Assembly: GCA_035048485.1 (NCBI GenBank)
Contig: CM068583.1
Span: 64,104,306 to 64,168,305 of the forward strand
DNA length: 64,000 nucleotides
Direction: 5' to 3'
Source: Pteria penguin
Lineage: Eukaryota > Mollusca > Bivalvia > Pterioida > Pteriidae
Shown: piece after piece, positions 1 through 13,000 of the stretch
Layout of the letters: the number at the start of each line of letters is the position of its first letter
Numbering within the stretch: the stretch's first letter is position 1
The notes under the pieces: model-generated
Databases searched by the model: none
The model's input: the letters and a program-made list of their open reading frames with translations, nothing else
Told to the model about the DNA's origin: nothing
Made by a program: the position numbers and the translations under genes

Positions 1-916
1 TTATTTTCTTGAAAAGGAAGGCAAATCGTCAGGCATGGTCTTAAATTTTGGTTTGAACAAAAATGTATTGATACAAGGGATACATACATGAAATATCAAA
101 GCTCTTACTATTCACAACTTCTGACCAATATTAATGTTTTTGACACCAAACAAACAAACACAAATACTACATACCTCTAAACTTTCAATTACAAAAGCAT
201 TACAAGAGTTGTCAGAAGACATCATAGCCCATATGTGGGGCTTTGTCAGAGGGAAAGCATGTATTTTCAATGTTCTTTTAATTCAAGGTCAATTTCAGGG
301 TAAAAGTCAAAAGTTAAGCAGATGAAAGCTCTGGTCACAATGAATCTATATGTAAAAATCCCTATTTCTTATATTTCAAAAGAAAAAGCACAGGTAAATG
401 TTTTGGAAAAGTAGGTCAAATTCTAAGGCCAAGGTAACAAGGTCAAAGTCATGGTATCAAATGAAATTTCTTGATATGAGGGTACCAAAGCCCTACCCTT
501 ATTGGTTAAAAAAATATAGCCCATGTTAAAGTTTTTGAAAAGTCATCAAAGTTCAAGGTCACTGGTCATGGTATCAAATGAAAACTCTTGACATGATGCA
601 AAAGATACAGCCCAAGTTAAATGATTTTAAAAGTAGGTTAAAGCCAAAGGTCAAGTTCACAAGGTTAAAAGTATCAAAGCTCTATTACCACTGGTTGAAA
701 AGATATAGCCCAGGTTAAATTTTTTTGGACATCGGCGAGCTAAAAAGGAGCATGAATGTTATTTGGACCCTCCATAAAACTTTAACCAACATGCTATGTA
801 CACTTTTCAGGATACTTCTTATTTTCAATGCAAATTAACTGATGTTTGGAAATATGATGAATGATATACATTCCACTGCACATGTGACAATGTTAACAAT
901 AATGTATAATACATAC
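1..916 (-). other. Ferlin intron 4 (partial), dispersed AAGGTCA-type repeat
   Basis: Intronic sequence after the donor at 916. Positions about 280-720 hold a degenerate dispersed repeat with several 'aaggtca' and 'gatatagccca-gttaaag' blocks, similar to those at 11040-11420 and 20160-20530. No exon is recognisable. Confidence 0.6.
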
Positions 917-1022
917 AGGTAAAGGTCTCCCACTGCTGTCATTTAAAGTAATGCTCATTTGCTCCTGCTGAGCACCTCCACGTAGAAGATTTCGCAGAGG
1001 GACGGTCGCTGTTCCCAACAGT
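917..1022 (-). CDS. Ferlin exon 4
   Basis: 106-nt exon after acceptor ATTCATAG, ending at donor CCT-GTATGT. It encodes LLGTATVPLRNLLRGG and then a QQEQMSITLNDSSGRPLP stretch, the end of C2A and the start of the linker. It is the last exon of this gene visible in the window. Confidence 0.9.
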
Positions 1023-4000
1023 CTATGAATGAAAACATTTACATTTATAAATGAATCAGAAATAATGTAATCATTAGTAAAGGATCATATGTATCACATC
1101 AATATGCTTAGTTCCCTTCATGCTGTGATAAATTCTACGTACCCTGATCTACCTCTAAATACATGTACTAAATGAGACTGATATGACTTACATAAGAGGG
1201 ACTCTGTCCTCAACACCTAGATTATTCAAACAATTCTGATAGATTGGGAACTTTATCTTTTTATGTTGCCATGTAGTTGTACAGGAAGTCCAGAAGAGCC
1301 ATAAATCTCACACCTGAGCACAATTTATCATCACATGTTACATGCACATGCATGGTTAAATATACATGTACATAGAAATATTATGTGTACGATAATTATA
1401 CCAAAACATTAGAAGTGTTACTGATAATAGGAAAAGATATGTGTTTTTAACATTGGATAAAATCACTTATTTATACTTTCGCATTCAGACAAATTTACAC
1501 AACATATTGTATTTGCCTAATATTCTAATTAAAATCTGTAAAATGTGATACATGTATGTATATAGAGCTTGTAAAAAGTCCTTGACAAGTTCTGGGAAAT
1601 TTCTAACTACATGTGTTACCCTTTATAATCTATATTCAGTTTCATAAAAATCTTGGTCTTGTTCTACTTATTTCTACACTTCATTTTATCTGTTACCTAA
1701 CAATTCCATTAAATCTATATCAAAATTTAATTAATGTTTGTTTTATAGCTGCACAACCAAGCATAATATTTATCATACAACAGCTTGCATTGATATGCCT
1801 TCCCTACACATTAATATACATAGAAACAATTTCCTCCATGAATGATTGTATACACCTTCTTAGTCCAAAACCTCACTCATATCTGAACATAAACTCAGCT
1901 GTGATATCATAACTTTGGTTCACACTGCAACACATTATCTTTACTATACAGATATGGAAGTACAATGTACATTGTACTTGTCCTGGAGATGCCCTAATTC
2001 CATACATTAACTAACCACTATCAATAAAAGCACTTTCAAGAGTTTATTCATTTATTTCATTATTTATCAGCAAACTGAAAACTTCAATTATCATTTATAT
2101 GAATTTTTTTGAATTTTTCCTGATGAAATCATCATTTTGTAAATTTATTGACACTTTTTTTTATAACTTTTTGGATATAACAAAATACAAATACACCATT
2201 GTTGCAAAGTTTGGGCAAAATCTCTGCAGGGTGCATGTTGGCCATTCAGAAGTTAGCATATTTTGCAAAAGCAATAATTTGTAGAGAACCACAGAAGCCT
2301 ATGCCTACTGAACAACAATACACACAATTGTTTCACAGGAAGTGATATTTCTCTTTGCTGAAGTAGATAACTGGTATAATTGATGTTGGCCAAAAGAGTG
2401 TGACTCATAATCGTAAATATTCATCCTTGATAAATATACCCATTAAATGTTTACCACATCAATAGTATTGAATAGAGCACAATACACAAGGGTTGAGATT
2501 TATGAACACACAATAGCCATTGTTATATCCAATAAAGAAGAAAGGCAAGAAGCCGGAAGAAGTTTACAGAGTGAATGTGTGAATGTTATCTCGTACTTAC
2601 CTCTGATATCTCTACAGTATAACTGAAAGCTCAATGCAATGCAACACCAGATGGTGCATGCATTTCATGCCATTTTTTCAATACATTTATATACTAATGA
2701 ACCTTTAAGTTTATACGTATTTACCATATAAGTGGCAAAAGTAATCAATGAAATGATGTAATGAACAATGGGAGTAATATTGTGTTTCTATAAATTTACA
2801 GAAACACTGTTATTATGATTTGTATGAAATCTAGTCTATTGTATGAACAGTGAACCAGATGTTCAAATGACGTCTGTATATACATTCCTATTTCTTTTCG
2901 ACCTATTGTTACATATATTTTAACACACTGTAAGTGAAGTTTCCATTTCATGGTATTTCACGCTTTAAAACACTTCTTATTTAATACTAGTCAGTGCAGG
3001 TTTTGCTTACTATTGTGAGAAAGACATGTACATGCATTGCTATGTTGCATTGCAACTACACCTACATGGTTTTTTTAAAAACAACAGATATTTCATAAAC
3101 CTGATGAAGCCTTTAGATTATCTCAAAGTTAATAAGGAAATATTAATGATAATGTCACTATGTTTTTAATCAACTCTTTATTATAAAGGATTTAGGAGCA
3201 TAATGATACTAATTGTGTTGTGTTTAGCAGTCATCATATAACAATGGTGTTGAGACATGCTGTATAAACCACTGGTTACGTTTTACACCATCAACATTCA
3301 GAATGCCTTATTAGAATAGCTTGCATTTAAAATTTGAAAAAAAAAAAAACGAAACATATTTGTTAAAACCCTGTGTCACAGAAACCAGCAATGTCTGGAA
3401 ATACTTTAAAGTCAAAAGATAAAATAAAGGTCACTAGGTCAAAAACTTTAGTGCCATTGGACAAATCACAAGACAAGTAATAAAAATATTAATTTTGCAA
3501 ATAAGTAAGTTAACATCTCTTAATTTTCTGAGGCATGAAAGCCTAAACAAATGACTCTAAGTTGTTAACAAAAAAATGGCTCAATAATTTTAAATTCAAC
3601 AGATAAATATCATTAGAGTTCAACAGATAAACATATTACATGTACAATTAAATATGTATTATTAAATAAAGTGGCACATCCAGATTTTGTTAAAAACCAC
3701 CCTAAACATACAGATAAACAGCCTTACAGCATACATTTGCAATCATCCGATCTGATTTATGAAGAATGTCAAGGTGCTCAATTTGCCATTACAATAAGGA
3801 TTATATGTAATGAGAATCATGTGTCAGATCAAACTCTGACCTAGAGTCCATAAATGACAGTATGTAATGATAATCATGTCAGATCAAACTCTGACATTGA
3901 TCATTATCTACATAATACTTAGCATGTCAGATCAAACCTTGACATTGATCATTAAAATCTATATATGTAATGATGATCATGTGTCGGATCAAACCCTGAC

Positions 4001-7000
4001 ACTAGTCTTTATATATGAAATGCTTATCATGTCCAATAAACCCTGACATTGATCAATATATATATAATATATAATATATATTGATCAATGTCAGGGTTTG
4101 ATTGGACATGATAAACATTCATATATAATGATCAATGTCAGCATTTGATCTGACACGATTATCATTATGTAGTGTCATTTACAAACTCTAGGTCAGGGTT
4201 TGATTTATATATTATATTTAATGCTAATCATGTCTGATCAAACCCTGACATAAAAAATTATATATGCATCCAGGGGTACAACCTAATGCTACCCTACACA
4301 AAAGGCCTTTTCATAGAAAACTTTGAAATTACAACAACTCAACATTTGCCATTTCATTTCCACAAAAAGCCACGTCCCTTGAGACCCACTCTTGGGAGGC
4401 AGAAACAAAAAAAAAAGTGTAAAGGATTATACACTTTCAATCATGTCACTAAACAGGAAATAAATTACAATAATAATGAAATTACAACACTATAGTACAT
4501 GTACTGCCTTTTATGTACATATGAAATAAGTGACATCCTTGTGGAAAACTGGAATATATTGTCAGAATTTGTAAAATTTATAATGCAGAGATAACTTCGA
4601 AAAAACACAAAGAAAATAGGAAGATTGAAAGTTCATGACTTTAACATTTGCCTTATCATTTAGTGTGTGAATGCATACATCAACTGCAGGGGACATAGCA
4701 ATAGCTCCTCTGCACTAATGTGCATGCAAACTAAATAGACATGGAGAGTGCGGCAATAGCTCTACTGCACCAATGTGCACATGAGCTAAAATGAACATAC
4801 ACAGTATAGCAATAGCTCTTCTGCACTTGAGTGCATGTAAACTAAAAAGGACATGGAGGGTGTGGCAATAGCTCTTCTGCACTAAAGTGCACTCAAGCTA
4901 TAAAGAACATACGGGGTATAGCAATAACTCTTCTGCACTTGAGTTCATGTAAACTAAAAAGGACATGGAGGGTGTGGCAATAGCTCTTCTGCACTAAAGT
5001 GCACTCAAGCTAAAAAGGATATGGAGGATAAAGTGCACTCAAGCTAAAAAGGACATGGAGGGTTATAGCAATAACTCTTCTGTACAAAAATCCATGCAAG
5101 CTAAAAAGGCATGGAGGGGTATAACAATAGCTCTTCTGTACAAAAGTGTATGTAAGCTAAAAAGGCATGGAAGGGTATAGCAATAGCTCTTCTGTACAAA
5201 AGTGTATGTAAGCTAAAAAGGACATGAAGGGTGTAGCAATAGCTCTTCTGCACCAAAATGCAGGTAAGCTAAAAGTACAGGAAAATGTAAAGTCTTTGAA
5301 TGTTAACATAAGCATAATTTTGGATATTTTGTCAGTATATGAAGTGATATCTAGGATGAGCCAGTATGAATAATGTAATCTATAAAATGGATTATAGAGT
5401 ACACTATCCAAAACAAAAATATCACTTCCTATTTCCAAACAAAAAATTAAAAATAATCCTGACAATTAAACCTATAACTAAATCTTCTTCAAATAAAGAT
5501 TTGTCATAAAAAACAAACACTATGTCTTTTGTCAAATTCTCTATCAGTTGCCAACATTATTAATGCAACATTTAAGTTTATGATATCAGAGGCAAACAAA
5601 TTTATGGACCTATAACCTGATTCCTTCCAATCAATGAAAATGACTGTTACACATTAAACTAGAATGCATGTTAAAGAGAACATGTGCAGCCTGTGGGACG
5701 TTTGTACTACTGCAACACAGTCCAAAAAAGCTACTCTTAGCAAAGAGGTCAAGGTCACAAGGTCACTGATCTTGGTTTCATTTGAAATGGCTTCATTACT
5801 TCAGTATGCATGCCAAATTTGAAGTGTATATCTGTCACGGTTCAAAAGTTATGGTGAAGGTTGAAGTTATTTTGCCATAAACTGATAAAGTAACAGTGTC
5901 ACAGACAGACTGGCCAAAAACTAATCACCCCAAAATTTCATTCTGGGGGCATAAAAATATCATAGCACTATTACTGGTGAAAATAGTAGTTCAAACTCCA
6001 AGGTCAAGGGTACGAGGTCAAAAATTTTATGATCAAGTGAAAGGTCTTGTAGTAACAGGTGGATTAAAAAATGAGACACTTCCCCTAATTATTTATCTGG
6101 TCTTACATCTAGATTTATAGATAACTCTATATTCTAAAAGGCAATTAATTGTGAGTTTTGTTGTGGTCTTTTGGACTGGTTTAGTTTTCTTGACATATTA
6201 TCACAATAGTGAATTATATGTGAAATACATTAAGCAGATTTATACCTCTACTAGCATACTGCCTCACCTGTAGACAACCAGTGCAATTACATGTATATGT
6301 GTAGTTCTACTGTTGGTTAAAAGAACACAGACGGTATAATTAAAGGATCTTGCCATTCAAAAGTTATGGCCAAGTTTAAATTTATTGAGATGAAGGCCAA
6401 CTCGAATATTTTGGTGCCAACTAAGAGGTTTTTGTTTGTATGTTAATCCTTGCAAGTTTTGACAACTTACCATATTAAATAACAAAGATATAGCCAATAA
6501 TGTGAAAGTGTGACTAGTGGACAGCCAGACGGACACCTGACAAAGTGATCCCTATGTGCCGCTATGCTTCGCAGAGGACACAATTAGATCATATCACTAC
6601 GAAATTAAGTAATGACAAGTTGACAAATCATTAAATTTATCATATCTATGATTGCAATGGCTCTGTAAATTACAACTTAATCTTAATTCTTATGTAAAGG
6701 AACATAAACACTCTTTATTGCAAAGTTTCCGCCTCACGACCTTTATCAAGCAATTTAAGTGATGACAAATATAAAGCTATGTAAAATCCATGTTTACGTT
6801 TCAAAAACGCAGAAACTTCTAAACTTAGATAAATGATGAAGCCATAGCGTCATTATTACGCACGCAAGTATAGCGTTAAAACTGAATGATGTTAATGTTA
6901 AAATACATGTCAGATGCATGGCCTTCCCATCTCTTAAATTGCTTGATAAAGGTCGTGAGGCCAAAAAATTTGCAATATAGAGTGTTTGTGTTCCTTTACT

Positions 7001-10000
7001 TTTTATGTACCGGACTTTGAAGGACGACTTAGAATCTTTAATTTTTATGATTTTCACTTATTACATGTAGAGTTTACCAACCACTATAAACATGATAAAA
7101 TTTTATATGAAACTTTATAGTAATATAAAATGCCAAGCAAGGAACATGAGTCAGAAAAATATGGCAATTATAAATAATCCTTATTATCCAAAATACTAAT
7201 TATGGTATTGTTCTGCAACAATGTAAATGTCACAGATTTACATTTTATTACTTTATAATTTATCACCAATTACTGTAAATTATATCTGAATATAGATATA
7301 TTTAGAGAATTTATTCACTGAAGATAGACCTCAGTGTGAATCCACTAACAAAAGCAATGCCTACATTGAAAAATACAGAAAGAACATTTCCACAAAGTTT
7401 CAATTTATTCTAGAAAAATGAAATTATATGCTTAACTTGGGGTACATGGACTCAAAAAAAATTAAACAATGCTAAGAGACTTTGACCTTGGAATTATGAT
7501 CTAGGGTCAAGGTCATGGCCTTCCCATAAGAAACATACAACTTCTAAACTTTCTTGGATCAGAAAATAAGAATTAGAAAAAAATCCACAGAGACCATGAC
7601 CTTGGAGCTATGACTTTGGCTCAAAATCATGGTACATTTGCATACCTATAAGGATCAATTTAGCAAAGTATGACATTAATACAATAAGGCATGTAGAAAA
7701 TATGGGTGTTGCAGAAAGTCCAATAGACAGACAATCATTTGGTACCATAACAGTCCTGTCAAATGAAGGGTGTATCAAAAAGAGACAGCAAACACACATC
7801 AATTACTGGAGGGAAATCTTACTGCTTTCAGTTACAAGCAAAGTTTTCAGTAGAGTAATTTTGAATGGGACTTTATCAGTGACAGACCTCTACCTAAGCA
7901 CAGAAGAAGCAGCATTACAGGAAGGAAGATCATTTGCTTATCAAATCTTCACTTTGAGGCAGATCACAGAGCAGAGAAGTTACTAGTAGTAGAATGCAAC
8001 ACTCAATATCAATTCAATAAACATTGTCCAAGTATTTGGTGTGTTCAATGACCAGCTCCAAGGAAAATTCTTAAACACTACACCTCACACCACTGAGAAA
8101 GAAATGAAAAACCTTGATAGGATGATGGCACAGATTCAACATACATCAGCAGACAGAGATGTGATCTTCAATGAAAGTCTTAATATGTATTCCATGGCAA
8201 AAGGTGGTAATTTATCAAGTCAGTAATCCAAAGCATTGTATATACGTTTTCATAATTATGTAGGATGTTAGATAAATAAATGGTAATGGTGTTAACATTT
8301 GATACATAAAAACAGTCATCCTCCTTGCAGCAGAAGCCATCATCTTTTTTTATTTTTAATAACAACACCTTGACTTACCTGTTTCTTCCAACCCTCTCAT
8401 AGTCCAAGACTCTAACACTTAATTCATCAGAACCAGTCAGTGCATTGCCTTTCAGATCAAATTCAAATGTCTGAAAATTTACAATCATATTACAAGTGGT
8501 GTTTCGCAGTTATCACATACTGTAAATATAAGTATGCATGTATATATAAATATCATTATCACTTATTATATATTGGTATCGAAAACATTCATAAACAAAG
8601 TATACAAATGTTAAATGCTATAGTACACCAATAAAAATGGCATGGATTTCAAGATCTGTATAACATTACTGTAACAGCATATGACTATAATCTGCTAATT
8701 ATAGAGTTTACTAAACAAAGTAAATGCCCTGTAGTACAACTGTCATTCCTAAAATCCCCATGTATCTATATTTAATAATTCTGAACTTTTACACTAAACA
8801 TTGAAGGTCACTGTAATCTGAAAAACGGACATTGTCATCAATATGCAGGCCTGACTCTCTGATGATCATCAATATGCAGGCCTGGCTCTCTGATGATCAT
8901 CAATATGCAGGCCTGACTCTCTGATGATCATCAATATGCAGGCCTGACTCTCTGATGATCAATATGCAGTCCTGACTCTCTGATGATCATCAATATGCAG
9001 GCCTGACTCTCCGATGTTCATCAATATGCAGGCCTGACTCTCTGATGATCATCAATATGCAGGCCTGACTCTCTGATGATCAATATGCAGTCCTGACTCT
9101 CTGATGATCATCAATATGCAGGCCTGACTCTCCGATGTTCATCAATATGCAGGCCCGACTCTCTGATGATCATCAATATGCAGGCCTGACACTCTGATGA
9201 TCAATATGCAGTCCTGACTCTCTGATGATCATCAATATGCAGGCCTGACTCTCTGATGATCATCAATATATATATGATCTTTAACATGCCATGCATACCA
9301 TGACACGGGGCCTCGGTATTTACTGTCTCATCCAAAAGACAGAACACAGGCATGACCAGAGCGGGTCTCGAATCCCGGCCTCCCGATCAGGAGTCCAGCG
9401 CGATATCACTAGGCTACGCCGGGTTTGACTCTCTGATGATCATCAATATGCAGGCCTGATTCTGTGATGATCATCAATATGCAGGCCTGACTCTTTGATG
9501 ATCATCAATATGCAGGCCTGACTCTCTGATGATCATCAATATGGAGACCTGACTCTCTGATGATCATCTTTTTGCAGGCCTGCATCTCTGATGATCATCA
9601 ATATGCAGTCCTGACTCTCTGATGATCATCAATATGCAGGCCTGACTCTATGATGATCATCAATATGCAGACCTAACTCTCTGATGATCAATATGCAGTC
9701 CTGACTCTCTGATGATCATCAATATGCAGGCCTGACTCTCTGATGATCAATATGCAGGCCTGACTCTCTGATGATCATCAATATGAAGTCCTCACTATCT
9801 GATGACCAATATGCAGGCCTGACTCTCTGATGATCAATATGCAGGGCCAACTCTCTGATGATCAATATGCAGGCCTGTTTCTCTGATGATCATCAATATG
9901 CAGGCCCGACTCTTTCATGATCATCAATATGCAGTCCCGACTCTCTGATGATCAATATGCAGGCCTGACTCTCTGATGATCAAGATGCAGGGCAAACTCT

Positions 10001-13000
10001 CTGATGATCAATATGCAGTCCTGACTCTCTGATGATCAATATGCAGGGCCAACTCTCTGATGATCAATATGCAGGCCTGACTCTCTGATGGTCATCAATA
10101 TGCAGTCCTGACTCTCTGATGATCATCGATATGCAGGCCTGACTCTCTGATGAATCATGATCAATATGCAGGCCTGACTCTCTGATGATCAATATGCAGA
10201 CTTGGACTCTGATGATCATCGATATGCAGGCCTCACTCTCTGATGATCATCAATATGGAGATCTGACTCTCTGATGATCATTTCTAAAGACTGGATGTCT
10301 CCATCATTTATAGTTTTCAATAAAGTTTTCATGTAAAAGGTTAAAAATTATGGTCATTGGTGACTTATGTCCCCTTTCAAATATGCAGGCTTTTTTTCTG
10401 ATATCATCACTCCTGAAAAGCAATACCTTTAACATTCAAGTTCAAATTACTTAATGCAAAAGGTCTAAGATCAATGTCACTGGTGGTGAAAATGCACCTT
10501 GTCAAAAGATCTAAGATCAATGTCAATGGTGGTGAAATTCACCAATGTCAAAATGTCTAAGATCAATGTCAATGGTGGTGAAATTCACCAATGTCAAAAT
10601 GTCTAAGATCAATGTTAATAGTGGTGAAAATTCATCTTGTCAAAAGGTCTAAGATCAATGTCAATGGAAAATTCATCTTGTCAAAAGGTCTAAGATCAAT
10701 GTCAATGGTGGTGAAAATTCACCTTGTCAAAAGATCTAAGATCAATGTCATTGGTGGTGAAAATTCATCTTGTCAAAATACAGGTTACATTATTCCCTGT
10801 TTTCATATCATCATTCCTGAAGACCACATTGTCATGATTCTAAAGTTATATATCACTATAATTAAGAAAAGGGTCTAAGTTCAAGGTATAGAACCTTTGT
10901 ATTTGACACCACTATACTGTCTCCATTCTGAGGTATTCATTCCTGAAGATCCCCATGCCCCTATCAATATCATTTCAAATGATAACAAATGTTACTGGTA
11001 ATCTTTGACTATCACTTACCATTCAAAAGATATACAGGTATCTAATGTTAAAGTTTTTAAGTGTAGGTCAAAGGTCACGGTCAAGGTACCTAAAGTCAAA
11101 AATGTTTGTACCAACAGAAAGGTCTTGTCACAAGGGATATGTATGTGAAATATGAAAACCCTATCTTTTACAATTCAAAAGTTATACATTTTAACCAGTG
11201 TTAAAGTTTTTGAAATGTCATGTCAATGTCATGAGGTAAAAAAGTACTGTACCCATGGAAAGGTCTTGTCACAAGGAATACACATGTGAAATATGAAAGC
11301 CCTATTTCTAAGAGTTGAAAAGTTATATGGAATGTTAAAGTCTTTGCCAGAGACAAACGGACACACTAACTGACAGACATCCCAAAAACTAGATACCCTG
11401 AATCCTAGATTATGGGGGCATGACAATGCCTAGCAGCTGTCAAATACCAATATCAATCATACGAGAGAAAAAGCAGGAAATATAATTAATACCAGATCCC
11501 TAAATGAACCAGACACAGGGTCAGGATTATTTGAGCTAGTATAACTCCTAGTCACATTAAGTGTCAACGGTAAAACTCCTAGTCATGTGAAGTGTCAACG
11601 GTATAACTCCTGGTCTCATTAAGTGTCAACAGTATAACTCCTGATCACAGTGTTAGCAGTATAACCATAATCACAATCTGTCACGATTAGCATGAATGGC
11701 ATGACTTGGAATCAGCTAACAGTAGTCTCTAAGCTGTATTTGGAAGACAAGAACACATTATTTAATGTTTGGATGAACTTTTATTAAATTGTTGACTAAA
11801 GTCTTATTGCAGGTGGTCTTGGCAAAATTGTCATTTGTCATAGAAATAAGACAAAAATATACTACTACATATGATCAAATTCAACTTGAAATTCAAATCA
11901 TGAGACTGAATTAATGACATTATTATATGTGTGTACTTCATGTACATGATATATATACTGTCAATACAGATGGAAGCACAATAATATTGCCCATGCTTCT
12001 TAAGCTACATTGGTACAGTTTTCAAATGACAATCACAGACATGTTTCAGTTCTACAAGTATATTAAAGAATATATACTTTCAAATCCTATCCAAGTAATA
12101 CAGCAATTTGACATCTGTTACCTAAACTGTAAAATAAGTATTATAACATTTTACCTCCCCATAAGATGTGCATATTGATGATACTCCAAATTAATATACA
12201 AAACTAGATCATAACAATAAAATAGAAGAAGAGGAGAGGGGTTAAGACCCATCCCCAAATTCAGCAAGGTTACTTTTCTTAATACTTGTATAAGTATGTC
12301 AATACACTTTCTAGAGCATAGTTGAACACTACCTCTCCCCCCCCCCCTCTTCCCTTCCAGAAATTACGACAAGTGAGGACCACTCGTACAGTCTATCAAC
12401 ACAAGACAAAGGAGTAAAGCTGATTTTCTCACATTTTTGAGGACTACTATTCTGGTTACTTCCCCCCCCCCCCTTGCCTTACACACACTCAGGCGCTAGG
12501 AGTGACTGAAGTGACCGAATCATGAATTTCCTTTTTATGTTCACTGTTCTTCTTATCTTAAGGATGCATCATGTCAAATATGGAGACAAACAGTAACTTT
12601 CAATTACATGTAGTTACAAGAGGCCCAAGTGGGCCTAAATTGCTCACCTGAGTACTTAGATTATCAGTCATGCATGAAGGAAGAATTATTTATTTTTGCT
12701 TTACTGTGACTAAGTCAACACAAATGTTGAAAATATGTCAAATTTTATTTCAGACCAGAATAAAAAACAACACTTTTTTGCACATCCATTCAGGTGATTT
12801 TGATATTCAGCATTTGCTTTGTCTCTGCAAGATGTGATTCAGGGCAGCAAGTTTGTCATTTTCTTTAGGTGGGACCTTTTGTTGACTGATTTCAAGTCTG
12901 GGTCATGAACAACAACTGTTTCAAATATTGTCAAGATCCAATTCAAAATGGCCTAATTTCATATGTTGAGTGTTGAGAAACATCTAAAAACTTATTTAGA

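Larger units (their letters stand above)
1023..8378 (-). other. Ferlin intron 3 (7.4 kb)
   Basis: Non-coding apart from decayed mobile elements. It contains the palindrome at 3815-4250, the 57-bp array at 4670-5275, an inverted-repeat element at 6694-6999 and a reverse transcriptase relic near 7690-7986. Between about 1030 and 3800 I see only AT-rich unique-looking sequence. Confidence 0.75.

Noticed and set aside
4003..4085. Origin- or centromere-like AT palindrome
   Set aside because: It is the centre of the longer mirrored repeat; nothing supports a special chromosome function.
8838..10285. CRISPR-like array
   Set aside because: Units are contiguous with no unique spacers, in a eukaryotic intron; an ordinary minisatellite.
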